DNA from: Firmicutes bacterium CAG:24053_14
GTDB lineage: Bacteria; Bacillota; Clostridia; Oscillospirales; Oscillospiraceae
Reading direction: 5' to 3'
Assembly: GCA_001916715.1 (NCBI GenBank)
Contig: MNSZ01000046.1
Span: 189,776-253,775 of the forward strand
Length of the DNA stretch: 64,000 nucleotides
Part shown: piece after piece, positions 42,356 through 51,551 of the stretch
How the letters are laid out: every line of letters starts with the position of its first letter
How positions within the stretch are numbered: the stretch's first letter is position 1
The notes under the pieces: model-generated
Told to the model about the DNA's origin: nothing
The model's database searches: none
What the model saw: only the letters and a program-made list of their open reading frames with translations
Made by a program: the position numbers and the translations under genes

Positions 42356-43264
42356 TCATACGCACTCGAAGCAGTGCCACTCTTCCTCGTGATGGTGGGC
42401 GATTATCTCAAGTCCGGCGGCTTTGAGCGCAGCGGCGACCTCGTCCTCGCGGCCGTCGATTATGCCGGAGGTGATGAACACACCGCCCGGCGCCATAAAC
42501 GCGCGCACAAACGGTGCAAGCGGAATTATAACATCGGAAACGATATTTGCAAGCACGATATCGTAGCCCGCGCCGAGGAGCGCTCTGAGCTTTCCGTCGC
42601 CGATTATATCACCGGCGTAGACCTTCATTTTGTCGCCGCCGATATCGTTGAGAGCCGCGTTTTCCATTACGGTATCGGGCGCTTTGGGGTCGATATCGCA
42701 GGCGGTGCAGAAATCGCTGCCGAGAACGATAGCGCCTATGCCGAGGATACCGCTGCCGCAGCCGAGGTCGAGGGCGCGCTTGCCCTCTCCGGCGTACTTT
42801 TCAAGCGCGGCAAGGCACATGCGCGTTGTTGCATGCGCGCCGGTTCCGAACAGCAGACCGGGGTCGAGGCGCAGCGGAACTCTGCCCACTTCGGCGCAGT
42901 CGATCCACTCCGGCACGACAAGGAGCTTTTCGCCGATCTCGAGCGGCTTATAGTACTCCTTCCAGTTATTCTCCCAGTCGGCGTCGCACACGGGCGCGGT
43001 TTTCACCTCAAACTCCGCCTTCACGGCATCGAGCAGCCGCGCGCCGTCCTCGTTATCCTCAACATAGAATTTAACGCGCGAAACGCCCTTATAGCTTTCC
43101 TCGAGCGAGGAATCGACATAGTCCCAATACTGGCGGTTATTTTCAAGGAAGGCCTTGAAATCGTCCTCGTTTTCGATGACAAAGCCGTCAACGCCGAGGG
43201 CGGTGAGCCTGTCGCAGGTCTCGTCGGTGTTTTTGCATTCTATCGTTACTTCGGTGTAATTCAT
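42356..43264 (-). CDS. prmA: Ribosomal protein L11 methyltransferase
   Basis: 302 residues from MNYTEVTIECKN behind GAGG; the open frame continues upstream without a site. The N-terminal substrate domain is followed by a class I methyltransferase with ALDLGCGSGILGIGA near residue 165, and DPGLLFGTGAHATTRMCL, typical of PrmA. It ends with a HEEEWHCF tail. The enzyme trimethylates lysines of L11. Confidence 0.93.
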   Translation of the reverse strand: MNYTEVTIECKNTDETCDRLTALGVDGFVIENEDDFKAFLENNRQYWDYVDSSLEESYKGVSRVKFYVEDNEDGARLLDAVKAEFEVKTAPVCDADWENNWKEYYKPLEIGEKLLVVPEWIDCAEVGRVPLRLDPGLLFGTGAHATTRMCLAALEKYAGEGKRALDLGCGSGILGIGAIVLGSDFCTACDIDPKAPDTVMENAALNDIGGDKMKVYAGDIIGDGKLRALLGAGYDIVLANIVSDVIIPLAPFVRAFMAPGGVFITSGIIDGREDEVAAALKAAGLEIIAHHHEEEWHCFECV

Positions 43265-43557
43265 CTGGTTTTTATCCTCAAATTTCTCAAAACTGCCCCC
43301 AGCGTGCAAAAAAGTCTTCAGCTTTTTTGCGCGCTGCAACGCCACATTTTTTGTGAAAACAAGTTTTCACGAAAAATCTCGCTACGCTCGTCAAAAAGTC
43401 CGTACCGGACGTTTTTGATGGCTATTAATCCAATTACGAGAGGGGTCTTGCCCCCTCGTGCTCCCCTGCTGCTCAATCGGCTCTGCTCGGCAGCACTATC
43501 TTTAAATCAGACTGACTGCCCCACCTTTTGGTGGGGCAGCTGTATATTTATTGTTTT
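43265..43557. other. Intergenic region with four consecutive hairpins
   Basis: No gene. It holds inverted repeats at 43347-43376 (TTTTTTGTGAAAAC/GTTTTCACGAAAAA), 43390-43418 (GTCAAAAAGTCCG/CGGACGTTTTTGAT), 43436-43460 (ACGAGAGGGG/CCCCCTCGTG) and 43516-43539. The last serves as the hpf terminator; the others lie in the leader region of prmA and have no obvious role. Confidence 0.65.
43516..43539 (-). terminator. Terminator of hpf
   Basis: Perfect 10-bp stem, CTGCCCCACC and GGTGGGGCAG with a four-base loop, 19 bases past the hpf stop. The U-tract is poor. Confidence 0.6.
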
Positions 43558-44100
43558 TTATTCAGCGTCGTCGCTTATCAGACCGTAACCGCCGTTTTTG
43601 CGGCAATAGACTACCGAGATCGCACCGTCGGCCTGCTCATCGCGGAACACGAAGAACTCATGCTCAAGCAGGTTCATCTGCAATATTGCCTCTTCCGTTG
43701 ACATCGGCTTGATGGGGAAGCGCTTGCTGCGCACGATCTTGAATTCCTCATCCTCTTCCTCCTCAACGGGGGCATACTCGGGTCTTGTCTCCTTCTCGAG
43801 CGCGCCCTCTCTCAGGCGTTTTGCAAGACGGGTCTTGTTCTTGCGGATCTGGCGTTCGATGGACGCGACACCGGAATCAACGGAAGCATACATATCGTTT
43901 GTAAGCTCGCTGGCTCTGTAATACAGGCCGTTATTTGAAACCGTGATCTCTGCCAGGAATCTGCCGCGCTCCATGCTGAACGTGATATTTGCGCTGCTTT
44001 CGGTCTTAAAGAAGCGGTCGAGCTTGCCAACCTTGCGCTCAGTATAGCTTCTGAGCTCTTCGGAGGTGCCCATCTTTTTTTCGGTAAACGTAAATTTCAT
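43558..44100 (-). CDS. hpf: Long-form ribosome hibernation-promoting factor
   Basis: 180 residues. The N-terminal S30AE/RaiA domain (MKFTFTEKKMGTSEELRSYTERKVGKLDRFF) is joined by an acidic linker (EEEEDEEF) to the C-terminal dimerisation domain (RFPIKPMSTEEAILQMNLLEHEFFVFRD). The long form dimerises ribosomes into 100S particles in resting cells. A TATAAT lies at 44148-44153 and the leader carries a GCAGGA/TCCTGC hairpin. It stands alone between two terminated units. Confidence 0.94.
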   Translation of the reverse strand: MKFTFTEKKMGTSEELRSYTERKVGKLDRFFKTESSANITFSMERGRFLAEITVSNNGLYYRASELTNDMYASVDSGVASIERQIRKNKTRLAKRLREGALEKETRPEYAPVEEEEDEEFKIVRSKRFPIKPMSTEEAILQMNLLEHEFFVFRDEQADGAISVVYCRKNGGYGLISDDAE

Positions 44101-44225
44101 ATGTGCCGGCTCCTTTCTGCTTTGCAGGATGCTTCCTGCTTAACTTTATTATAGCATAAGCGCATGTAAAATGAAAGACGCTTTTGTTGAATTTGCTTTA
44201 AAATTTAAAATTTGTTCTCACATTT

Positions 44226-46181
44226 TTATTCAACACTTATATAACAGTCGGGCAGAGCGGCTTTCAGCGCCTGTATCTGGTCTGCGCTGATGCTGTTTCC
44301 GTTGAGCCAGAGCTGTTTGAGATTTTTAAGTGAGGCGAGCGCCGAAATGTCGCTGATCGAGTTGTTTGAAAGATCGAGCGTTTCGAGCGTTTTAAGCGTT
44401 GACAGCGGCGAGAGCCTTGATATCGAGTTATTTGACAGGTCAAGGTGCTTTACGTTAGTAAAGCCCGACGCCTTGGAGATATCGCTCAGGCCGAGGCCGT
44501 TTGCCTCAACGTTTTCGGCGTCCACGGCAAAGCTTTTGCCGCCGAGGACGATCTCGCTTTTAAGCTCGGAATGGCTGATCGCGCAGCCGGAGAGCTTCTT
44601 TTTCAGCGTTGCAACGGCGGCCTCGCTCAGGTCTGCGTTATCCTTTATGCTGAGCTTTTTGAGATTTTTGAGGTTATAAAGCTCCTCGAGGTCTGCGTCG
44701 GACAGGCTGACCTTATCCATCCACAGAGTTTTCAGATTCGTGAGCCTGCCAATGGCGGCGATGCTTCCAAGCTCATTGCCGCTGACATTAAGCTCGGTAA
44801 GCCCGGAAAGATCCTGAAGCGCCGCGACCGATTTTATCCTGTTGCCGGAAAGATTGAGGTACTCAAGCTTCGGCACGCTCATAAGCGGACTTATATCGCT
44901 TATGCGGTTGTTTGAGATATCAAGCTCTTTAAGGCTCGGAAGGTCTACAAGCGCCGAGATATCGGAGATCGAGTTATCCGAAAGGTCGAGCTTTTCAAGC
45001 TTCGTGCAGGCCGACAGCAGCGTGATATCATGAACGTCGCAGCCGGAAAGGTCAAGCTCCTTCACATTGTTTTTAAACGTTTTGCCGCCGAGCTTTATCT
45101 CAATAACGTCCTCCTTTGCATCGTCGCTGTATATGATGCAGTTTGGAAGCTTCGCTTTCAGTTCCTTGAGTTGAGACGCGCTTATATCCATCTGCCCGAT
45201 GGTGAGCATGGACAGACTGTCGATATCATAAAGCGGAGAAAAGTCCTTTATCTCATTTCCGTCAAGGTGCAGCGTTCTGAGCGAGCTGAGCTTTTTGAGC
45301 GGTGTAATATCGCTTATCTTGTTGTTCGAAAGGTCGAGCGAGGTAAGCTTTTTGAGCGGCGTGAGGAAATCAAGCTCGTCGATCTTATTGTCGGAGAGCT
45401 TGAGGCTCGTAAGCTCGGTGAGCTTTGCGATATCCTTTAGGGCGGCCGAGCCTGCGCCCTTTTTCGACAGATCCAGCGACGTCGTTTCCACGTCGAACTG
45501 CTCGCCGCAGATGACGACTATCTTGCCGCTGTCGTAATCCTCCTTGGCCTTTTTGAGCCGCTCGATCTCGGATTTTATTTCGTCGCTGCCGCTTGTTGAG
45601 CTTTCAAGGATGGCAATGGCATTGACGTAATCGTACTTGGCCTCATAGCAGCGGCTCATAAGAAGCAGGCACTCGTCGGTCTTTTTGACCTCCATTGCCT
45701 CGCGCAGCTTTGTAAGCGCGTTATCGTAATCTCCGGCGTAGTAATATTCCTGCGCCTGCTTGAATGCATTGCTGTATTCGCTTTCCGTTCCGCCGTTTTT
45801 GAGTGCGAGTATCAGCGCAAGCATGGCCGCGAGCACAGCCACGATGGCAACACACACAATGATGAGCTTTTTTCTTTTTTTATGCGTGCGGTGCTCGGAC
45901 TGCTCGCGTATGATGCGCTCGGCGTCCGATTCGCTCTCGTCGTACTCCGGCTCTTCCTCGTATTCCGGCTCGCCGTCCTCGTCCTGCGGAGTAAGCTCAT
46001 ATCCTTCGGTTTCACGCAGTATCTCCTCAAGCTCGGGGTCAAATATGCTCTTGTATCCCTCATTGACCGTGTCGAGGACGGTTTTTTCCTCGTCGGCTCT
46101 GTGGAGCTGCTGCTCGATATCGCTTTTTTTGACGACTACGGTTTTTTCCTCAGTCGGGTCTTTTCTGATAGTATCACTCAT
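44226..46181 (-). CDS. Membrane-anchored leucine-rich-repeat protein
   Basis: 651 residues from the ATG that overlaps the upstream stop by eight bases, with GGAGGG in front. Order: an acidic cytoplasmic part of about 95 residues, a basic stretch and one membrane helix (KKRKKLIIVCVAIVAVLAAMLALILA), a helical TPR-like section with paired repeats, then about a dozen 22-residue repeats of the internalin type (LxxLxLSxNxISDISPL). The outer part is built from three modules, each ending LKxxLPxCxI-like and restarting with xLGGKxF. It likely binds proteins or carbohydrates at the cell surface. Confidence 0.82.
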   Translation of the reverse strand: MSDTIRKDPTEEKTVVVKKSDIEQQLHRADEEKTVLDTVNEGYKSIFDPELEEILRETEGYELTPQDEDGEPEYEEEPEYDESESDAERIIREQSEHRTHKKRKKLIIVCVAIVAVLAAMLALILALKNGGTESEYSNAFKQAQEYYYAGDYDNALTKLREAMEVKKTDECLLLMSRCYEAKYDYVNAIAILESSTSGSDEIKSEIERLKKAKEDYDSGKIVVICGEQFDVETTSLDLSKKGAGSAALKDIAKLTELTSLKLSDNKIDELDFLTPLKKLTSLDLSNNKISDITPLKKLSSLRTLHLDGNEIKDFSPLYDIDSLSMLTIGQMDISASQLKELKAKLPNCIIYSDDAKEDVIEIKLGGKTFKNNVKELDLSGCDVHDITLLSACTKLEKLDLSDNSISDISALVDLPSLKELDISNNRISDISPLMSVPKLEYLNLSGNRIKSVAALQDLSGLTELNVSGNELGSIAAIGRLTNLKTLWMDKVSLSDADLEELYNLKNLKKLSIKDNADLSEAAVATLKKKLSGCAISHSELKSEIVLGGKSFAVDAENVEANGLGLSDISKASGFTNVKHLDLSNNSISRLSPLSTLKTLETLDLSNNSISDISALASLKNLKQLWLNGNSISADQIQALKAALPDCYISVE

Positions 46182-46854
46182 GTGCATCGCCCTCCTGCGG
46201 CGCAGCATCGGGCATGATCTCGGATGCGGGCGGCTCCTCATTGCTGACGAGCAGATCTATCGTCTGCTGCTCGGCGCTGCTCGCCTTTTCGGCTGCAAAG
46301 TCGCGCCTTTTCATTGCAAAGCAAATGCACAAAAGCGCCGCCATAATGCACAGCACAGATATCTCGGGCAAAAGCTCCGCGAGCACAACAGTCTTCCCCT
46401 TCGGTGCGATCATGTCTCTGTCAAGGTAAATATGTACTATAAGCGGCAGACCGAACAGCGGCGCAAGCAGCCACTTAGTCCGGATAACGCCGAACACCGT
46501 CGCCGTGTAGATAAACGCGACGGCAAGATACAGGCATATGCACAGTATCGTGTGCAGTATGCTGTCAAACCCGAAGGCTTTGATTATGAAAAACATTACA
46601 CCCAGTATGACCGGGATAAACGTCAGACTGAAAAAGCGCCTGCCTGCATACAGAACGAGCACGATGAACAGCAGGTTGCACAGTATCGGCAGCACAATCT
46701 GAAATGTGACAAATCCGGCCGTCTGATTCGACCAGAAGCCCCAATAGCCGAGGAAGCGGCAGAGCGCCGACAGGATCATGAAGATCACCGCAAGCTTGAC
46801 GAAGAAGTTCTTACGGCTGACCGAATACCTTATCTTTTCGTTTTCTATCTCCAT
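46174..46854 (-). CDS. Multi-pass membrane protein of unknown function
   Basis: 226 residues with about six hydrophobic segments between residues 18 and 178, then a hydrophilic C-terminal tail rich in Glu, Pro and Ala. No family recognised. Its last codons overlap the start of the LRR gene by eight bases, implying linked function or at least linked expression. It may be the membrane partner of the LRR protein. Confidence 0.65.
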   Translation of the reverse strand: MEIENEKIRYSVSRKNFFVKLAVIFMILSALCRFLGYWGFWSNQTAGFVTFQIVLPILCNLLFIVLVLYAGRRFFSLTFIPVILGVMFFIIKAFGFDSILHTILCICLYLAVAFIYTATVFGVIRTKWLLAPLFGLPLIVHIYLDRDMIAPKGKTVVLAELLPEISVLCIMAALLCICFAMKRRDFAAEKASSAEQQTIDLLVSNEEPPASEIMPDAAPQEGDAHE

Positions 46855-46869
46855 CTTGCTTCCTCTAGA

Positions 46870-48096
46870 TCAGAACGCCCAGTTTCCGTTTTTGAATATC
46901 TGCACTCTCTCGCCGCTTTCGGTCTCGCCCGTGATATTGAGATCCTCGGAGCCTATCATGAAATCCTCATGGATCATGGACGAATTTATGCCCATTTCGC
47001 GGCACTGCTCGAGCGTGTAGTTTTCAAAGTCCTTTATGCAGTTAGCAAATCCGTCGCCGAGCGCGAGGTGGCATGCGGCGTTTTCGTCAAAAAGGGTATT
47101 ATAAAACATTATGCCGCTGTTTCTTATCGGACTGTCAAACGGCACGAGCGCGCACTCGCCGAGCATTTTCGAGCCTTCGTCCATGTTCACGAGCGTCTTG
47201 AGCGCATCCTCGCCCTTTTGGGCCTTGACCTCTGTCACCTTGCCGTTTTCAAAGCGGATGCTGAAGTTTTCGATCATCGTGCCGCGGTAGGACAGCGGTC
47301 GGGTCGAATACACTATGCCCTCGGCCTGTCCCTTCATGGGGCTTGTGAAAACCTCTTCGCTGGGGATGTTGGGATTAAAGCGCACGTTTGTCCCGAGCGT
47401 ATCCTCCGCTCCGGCGAGAAACTGCGCCTGCGGAATGAGTCCGACGGTGAAATCCGTTCCGTTTGCGCTTTTATAGTGCAGCTTGCGCAGGCCGAGCGAG
47501 TTGAGATACTCGCAGCGGCTCTTGAGATCGGCATTGTGCTCCTGCCATGCCTTCACTCCGTCGCCCTCGGCGCGCGAGGTGTACAGTATCGCCTCCCAAA
47601 GCTTTTCGACTGCCTCGGCCTCGCCAAGCTCGGGGAACACCTTTTTTGCCCACGCCTTGCCCGGCGCCGCCGCAATGACCCACTGGTATTTGTTCTCCAT
47701 CGAGTCACGGATGGGCTTTATGACCTTCCAGCGCATCTGGACGCTCTTGCCCCACTTTTCCTGATCCAGCCCGTCAAGACCCGAGGGGTCGGCAGACTCT
47801 ATATAGATCATGGCCGGCAGCGTTTCGGCTCTGTTCAGAAGCTTCTGCTTTTCCCAATCTTTTATCTCGCCGAGGCGCTCGACGGTCTGGTATTTTACAT
47901 GCTTGAGCCTGAGCGGCTGATGCGTCCACTCGACTCTTACCTCGGCAGCGCCTGCAAGATAGCACTGCTCAACGAGCATTTCGACAAATTCCGGCTGATC
48001 AAGCTCGGCCGAAATGACAACATCCTGTCCCTTTTGGACATTCGCGCCGACCCTGACGATAAGCTCGGCGTAGCTTTCGAGTTTTTTGATATCCAT
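46870..48096 (-). CDS. M29-family aminopeptidase
   Basis: 408 residues, the family's usual size. It begins with DIKKLESYAELIVRVGANVQKGQDVVI. Metal-ligand glutamates and histidines are expected in PSEEVFTSPMKGQAEGIV, HLALGDGFANC and INSSMIHEDFMIGS, all present. M29 enzymes (AmpS/PepS/aminopeptidase T) release N-terminal residues from peptides using two metal ions and have no signal peptide. It is followed at 15 bases by the membrane protein gene. Confidence 0.9.
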   Translation of the reverse strand: MDIKKLESYAELIVRVGANVQKGQDVVISAELDQPEFVEMLVEQCYLAGAAEVRVEWTHQPLRLKHVKYQTVERLGEIKDWEKQKLLNRAETLPAMIYIESADPSGLDGLDQEKWGKSVQMRWKVIKPIRDSMENKYQWVIAAAPGKAWAKKVFPELGEAEAVEKLWEAILYTSRAEGDGVKAWQEHNADLKSRCEYLNSLGLRKLHYKSANGTDFTVGLIPQAQFLAGAEDTLGTNVRFNPNIPSEEVFTSPMKGQAEGIVYSTRPLSYRGTMIENFSIRFENGKVTEVKAQKGEDALKTLVNMDEGSKMLGECALVPFDSPIRNSGIMFYNTLFDENAACHLALGDGFANCIKDFENYTLEQCREMGINSSMIHEDFMIGSEDLNITGETESGERVQIFKNGNWAF

Positions 48097-48204
48097 ATAT
48101 AAAAACTTCTTTCTTACAGTTAATTTAAATTATTCTACCACACAGGTTACAAAATTACTACACATTTATACCCTCACCGCAAAAATTTTTCGCACGAATT
48201 CATA

Positions 48205-48233
48205 TTGAGTTAACAAGTTTCCTATAGTATAAT
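48205..48233 (+). promoter_or_regulatory. Promoter of the coiled-coil protein gene
   Basis: TTGAGT, 17 bases, TATAAT; the start codon follows about 37 bases later behind AGGGTGA. Confidence 0.72.
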
Positions 48234-48270
48234 CAATCATTGATCATTCAGATCTTTCAAGGGTGATAGC

Positions 48271-49452
48271 ATGGTATCCAAAAATCAGTGGAGAGCGATC
48301 GCGATCGTTCTTGCCGTCGTGCTGCTGCTTGCCGCGTTCATGACCGGTCTTACCGGGATAGCGGACGGCATCAGTCCCGTCGGCGATGTTCGTGAAGACT
48401 ACGTCTCCTTCAAAAAGGAGCTTGACGCGCTCAGCGATAACGAAAAAGCGCTCGCCGACGGCAAGGCCGAATACGATGAGAAAAAGGCCGCTTATGACGA
48501 GCAGAAAGCCGCTTATGGCGAAAAGTACAAGCAATACGAGGCGGCAGATAAAAAATACAACGAGGACGTTTTGAGCTATAATCAGCAGCTTATAGCCTAC
48601 AATGTCGGCAAAAACCGGTTTAACAGCAGCGGCGCGCAGAGCGCCGTTTCGAGCGGCAGAGCGCAGCTCGACTCGGGCTGGGCCTCGTACAACGAGGGCA
48701 AGGCCGCTTACGATCAGCTGTTGTCTGCCATAAGCGAGCTTGAAGCAAAGCACATTCCGCATTGGATGGCGCTCAAGATCGTCGGCGGCAAGGTCGGTAT
48801 CGACCTGACCGACAGCTACATTTCCGACATGAAGGCGCAGCTTGACTCGGCCTATGCGCAGCTTCAGCAGGGAGAGTCCGGGCTTACTCAGGCGCAGCAG
48901 CAGATAGATTCCGCCCAGGCGCAGCTTTCCGGCATGAAGCAGGAGATAGAGTCCGGCCCTGCGAAGCTCGATGCCGACGGGCAGTCCGTTGCCGACACGA
49001 AAGCCGAGCTTGACAAGGAAAAGGAAGCACTTGACGCCAAGGCAGAGGAGCTTTCGGTCTATGAGGACATTGCCGAAAAGGTCGAGCGCAGCCGCGAAAG
49101 CCTTATCGACGAGGGCTATGGTACGTCAGACAGCACAACGGCCGAGCTTCTAAGCTCCGCCGGCAAGCACGAAAGCGCGCTGCACATGGATTATCTCAAA
49201 GCTCTTATATCCTTCATCATCACTTACGCCGCGCACCTGCTTGCGGTCGCTGCCGCCGCAGCGGCGCTCATACTGCTGGCCAAAAAGCAGGACTCCCTCG
49301 CGTTTAAGCTCGCCGCCCTCGGCGCCGCCTTGGGCGCCGTGAGCGTCATTGCCTCACTTATCTACGGGGATATCGACACACTCGCTTTCGCAGCCGCCGT
49401 CCTCGCCGCCCTCGGCGTCGGCCTTTCGATCGGCATAAGCTCGGAAGAATGA
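48271..49452 (+). CDS. Coiled-coil membrane protein of unknown function
   Basis: 393 residues. An N-terminal membrane helix (IAIVLAVVLLLAAFM) is followed by about 260 residues of likely extracellular coiled coil, rich in Lys, Glu, Ala and Tyr (DEKKAAYDEQKAAYGEKYKQYE) and Gln (QAQQQIDSAQAQLSGMKQ). Three hydrophobic segments close the protein (from about residue 310). The topology resembles the coiled-coil spacer regions in YhgE/Pip-type membrane proteins, but I see no defined domain. Single gene with its own promoter and terminator. Confidence 0.65.
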   Translation: MVSKNQWRAIAIVLAVVLLLAAFMTGLTGIADGISPVGDVREDYVSFKKELDALSDNEKALADGKAEYDEKKAAYDEQKAAYGEKYKQYEAADKKYNEDVLSYNQQLIAYNVGKNRFNSSGAQSAVSSGRAQLDSGWASYNEGKAAYDQLLSAISELEAKHIPHWMALKIVGGKVGIDLTDSYISDMKAQLDSAYAQLQQGESGLTQAQQQIDSAQAQLSGMKQEIESGPAKLDADGQSVADTKAELDKEKEALDAKAEELSVYEDIAEKVERSRESLIDEGYGTSDSTTAELLSSAGKHESALHMDYLKALISFIITYAAHLLAVAAAAAALILLAKKQDSLAFKLAALGAALGAVSVIASLIYGDIDTLAFAAAVLAALGVGLSIGISSEE

Positions 49453-49471
49453 TCTCAAATAATATAAAGCG

Positions 49472-49500
49472 ATCCCTCCGGCTCCGCCGGAGGGATTGTT
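49472..49500. terminator. Terminator between convergent genes
   Basis: Arms ATCCCTCCGGC and GCCGGAGGGAT with a three-base loop. T-rich sequence lies on both sides. Confidence 0.72.
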
Positions 49501-49509
49501 CGTTCAATA

Positions 49510-50241
49510 TCACTGGCGCTTCATTTGACGCAGGAAGGCCAGGACTGCGAAAATTACGGCGGCAGCGGCGTAGGCTATGACCCACGCAAGATCCGGCCAG
49601 ACATCCGCAAGGCTGCCTGCGCAGACGGCCTGCTCGACTCTCACCGCATGGCAGAACGGCAGCAGCTCGGCCGCCGTTTTGAACGCGCCGCCTACAAGCT
49701 CAAGGTCAAACCATATGCCGGACAGCCATGCGGTGAGGTTTGTCAGCAGCGCGCCGCATATGCCGCCTACCTGCTTTACGCTCAGGGCACTGCCGCACAG
49801 AAGCCCGAGCGCAATGAAAAACACTGAGGCGGGAATTATCATCAGCACCGACCACAGGACGTTCACCGTCACCTCAAGGCCGAGGAAAAACGCCGTTACA
49901 AAGCACACGGCAGCCTGCCCGAGGGCAATGGGCAGCAGCGGCAAGGTATAGCCGAAAATGAAGTCGGCAGCCGTGAGCGGTGTTGTATAAAGCCGCTGCA
50001 AAAGCGCGCTTTCGCGATCCTTTGCGATGAGCGTTGCCGCAAAAAGCGTCATGAACGACAGGCCGAACACGGTCATACCCGGTGCAAGATTCTCGATCTC
50101 AAACATGGAAACAGGAATGTTCGCCTGGATCGCCGACAGCAGCAGGATAAGCACCACCGGAAAACCGAGTCCAAAGCCGAGGTTTACGGGATCGCGCAGT
50201 ATCTCCTTTGCCGTGCGCGAGGAGAATGTGAGCATTTTCAT
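49510..50241 (-). CDS. ABC-2 type drug/lipid exporter permease
   Basis: 243 residues starting at MKMLTFSS, whose ATG overlaps the ATPase stop as ATGA. Six membrane segments and the segment MTLFAATLIAKDRESALLQRLYTTPL are typical of ABC-2 permeases of the DrrB/YadH kind. It forms one unit with the ATPase and the TetR regulator. Substrate unknown; drugs, lipids or antimicrobial peptides are common for such trios. Confidence 0.85.
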   Translation of the reverse strand: MKMLTFSSRTAKEILRDPVNLGFGLGFPVVLILLLSAIQANIPVSMFEIENLAPGMTVFGLSFMTLFAATLIAKDRESALLQRLYTTPLTAADFIFGYTLPLLPIALGQAAVCFVTAFFLGLEVTVNVLWSVLMIIPASVFFIALGLLCGSALSVKQVGGICGALLTNLTAWLSGIWFDLELVGGAFKTAAELLPFCHAVRVEQAVCAGSLADVWPDLAWVIAYAAAAVIFAVLAFLRQMKRQ

Positions 50242-50966
50242 TTCCCCTCCCCCTTTACTATCGCGACGAACGCATCCTCGAATTTTTCTTTTCCGGCAAG
50301 GGCTTTTAGCTCCTCGGCCGTGCCGAGGGCCAGCAGCTTTCCGCCGCGCATGATCCCGACGCGGTCGGACAGCGCCTCGGCTTCCTCCATATAGTGTGTT
50401 GTGAGTATTATCGTCTTTTTGCCCTTGAGCGCGCGCACGGTATCCCACAACTCGCTGCGCGCAATTACGTCAAGGCCGAGCGTCGGCTCGTCGAGGAACA
50501 GTATCTCAGGATCGCCGGTGAGCGCCATTGCTATGCTGAGCCTTCTCTGCCAGCCGCCCGAGAGCTTTCCGGCCTTGCGCTCTTTTGCCTCGCCGAGCTT
50601 AAACTCTTCGCACAGCGCCTGCGCCCGCACGCGCGTTTTATCCTTTGAAAGCCCGTGTACGCCGCACATAAGCTCGAGGTTTTCCATGACCGTCAGGTTC
50701 GGCGCAACTGCCGTCTCCTGCGGCGATACTCCTATGATGCGCTTCACCTCACCCGGCTGAGAAACTATGCTTTTTCCGTCGAGGAACGCCTCGCCGGACG
50801 TGGGCGAGGTCAGACACGAGAGCATTTTTATCGTCGTCGTTTTGCCCGCTCCGTTTACGCCGAGCAGCGCAAACAGCTCGCCCCGGCGAACGCTCAGCTC
50901 AAGGCCGTCTACTGCGATCACGTCCTTATATTTTTTCGTTAGCTTTTTTATCTCTATCGCATTCAT
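50238..50966 (-). CDS. ABC transporter ATPase
   Basis: 242 residues from MNAIEIKKLTKKY behind GGAGG. Walker A GVNGAGKTT, Q-loop ending VSPQET, signature LSGGWQRR (the usual Gln after GG is Trp), Walker B ILFLDEPT, and switch His in TTHYMEEAE. Daunorubicin-resistance (DrrA) type. Its start overlaps the TetR stop by four bases. Confidence 0.9.
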   Translation of the reverse strand: MNAIEIKKLTKKYKDVIAVDGLELSVRRGELFALLGVNGAGKTTTIKMLSCLTSPTSGEAFLDGKSIVSQPGEVKRIIGVSPQETAVAPNLTVMENLELMCGVHGLSKDKTRVRAQALCEEFKLGEAKERKAGKLSGGWQRRLSIAMALTGDPEILFLDEPTLGLDVIARSELWDTVRALKGKKTIILTTHYMEEAEALSDRVGIMRGGKLLALGTAEELKALAGKEKFEDAFVAIVKGEGK

Positions 50967-51532
50967 TTTCCGTTTCCTCCGCACCAGCGCGCTTTCAATC
51001 CTTCGTATACGTCGGTCAGAGTGCGGCTGACATATTCCTCTTCCCAGTCGAGGTATCCCGTAACTATCATCGTCGCGATTCCGTGGACAAATATCCACAT
51101 CTCGAGATGGAAAAGGCGCGCATCCTCATTGCTCAGCCCTGTATTTCGGGATATGAGCGCTATGATCCCGTCAATGCTTTCATCTTCGGTCTCCGAATCT
51201 TCCTCGGTTCTGTCGCGCATAAACAGCAGCTTGAACAGCTCTTTTTCCTGCCGTGCAAAGGCAATATACGCCATGCCGCTTGCCTTATACGGCGGATATG
51301 CTCCGCGCATCATCTCGGCGCGCAGAAAAGACTGATACTCAGCATTTGCCGCACGCACGACCTCATCCTGCACCTCCTGCATATTCTCAAAAAGGCCGAA
51401 CACCGGCTTTGCGGACGAGCCAAGCTCCGCCGCAAGGCTTCGGGCCGTGAGCGCTGCCATTCCGCCCCGGCGCACAATATCCAGCGCCGCGGCAATTATC
51501 TCTTCTCGCGAAAACTTCACTCTCGGCGGCAT
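50963..51532 (-). CDS. TetR-family regulator of the ABC exporter
   Basis: 189 residues from MPPRVKFSREEIIAAAL behind GAGGAAG. The DNA-binding domain (LDIVRRGGMAALTARSLAAELGSSAKPVFGLFENMQEV) is followed by a helical ligand-binding part with the WIFVHGIATMIVTG helix. It leads the operon and overlaps the ATPase start. Two identical TTGCGCAA sites lie just in front of it, consistent with autorepression relieved by the exported compound. Confidence 0.87.
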   Translation of the reverse strand: MPPRVKFSREEIIAAALDIVRRGGMAALTARSLAAELGSSAKPVFGLFENMQEVQDEVVRAANAEYQSFLRAEMMRGAYPPYKASGMAYIAFARQEKELFKLLFMRDRTEEDSETEDESIDGIIALISRNTGLSNEDARLFHLEMWIFVHGIATMIVTGYLDWEEEYVSRTLTDVYEGLKARWCGGNGK

Positions 51533-51551
51533 TATTATCACTTCCTCATTT

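Noticed and set aside
45760..48102. 780-codon plus-strand open frame opposite the LRR, membrane and aminopeptidase genes
   Set aside because: It spans three genuine genes on the other strand and begins with a serine-rich stretch produced by antisense codons of the LRR gene's acidic region.
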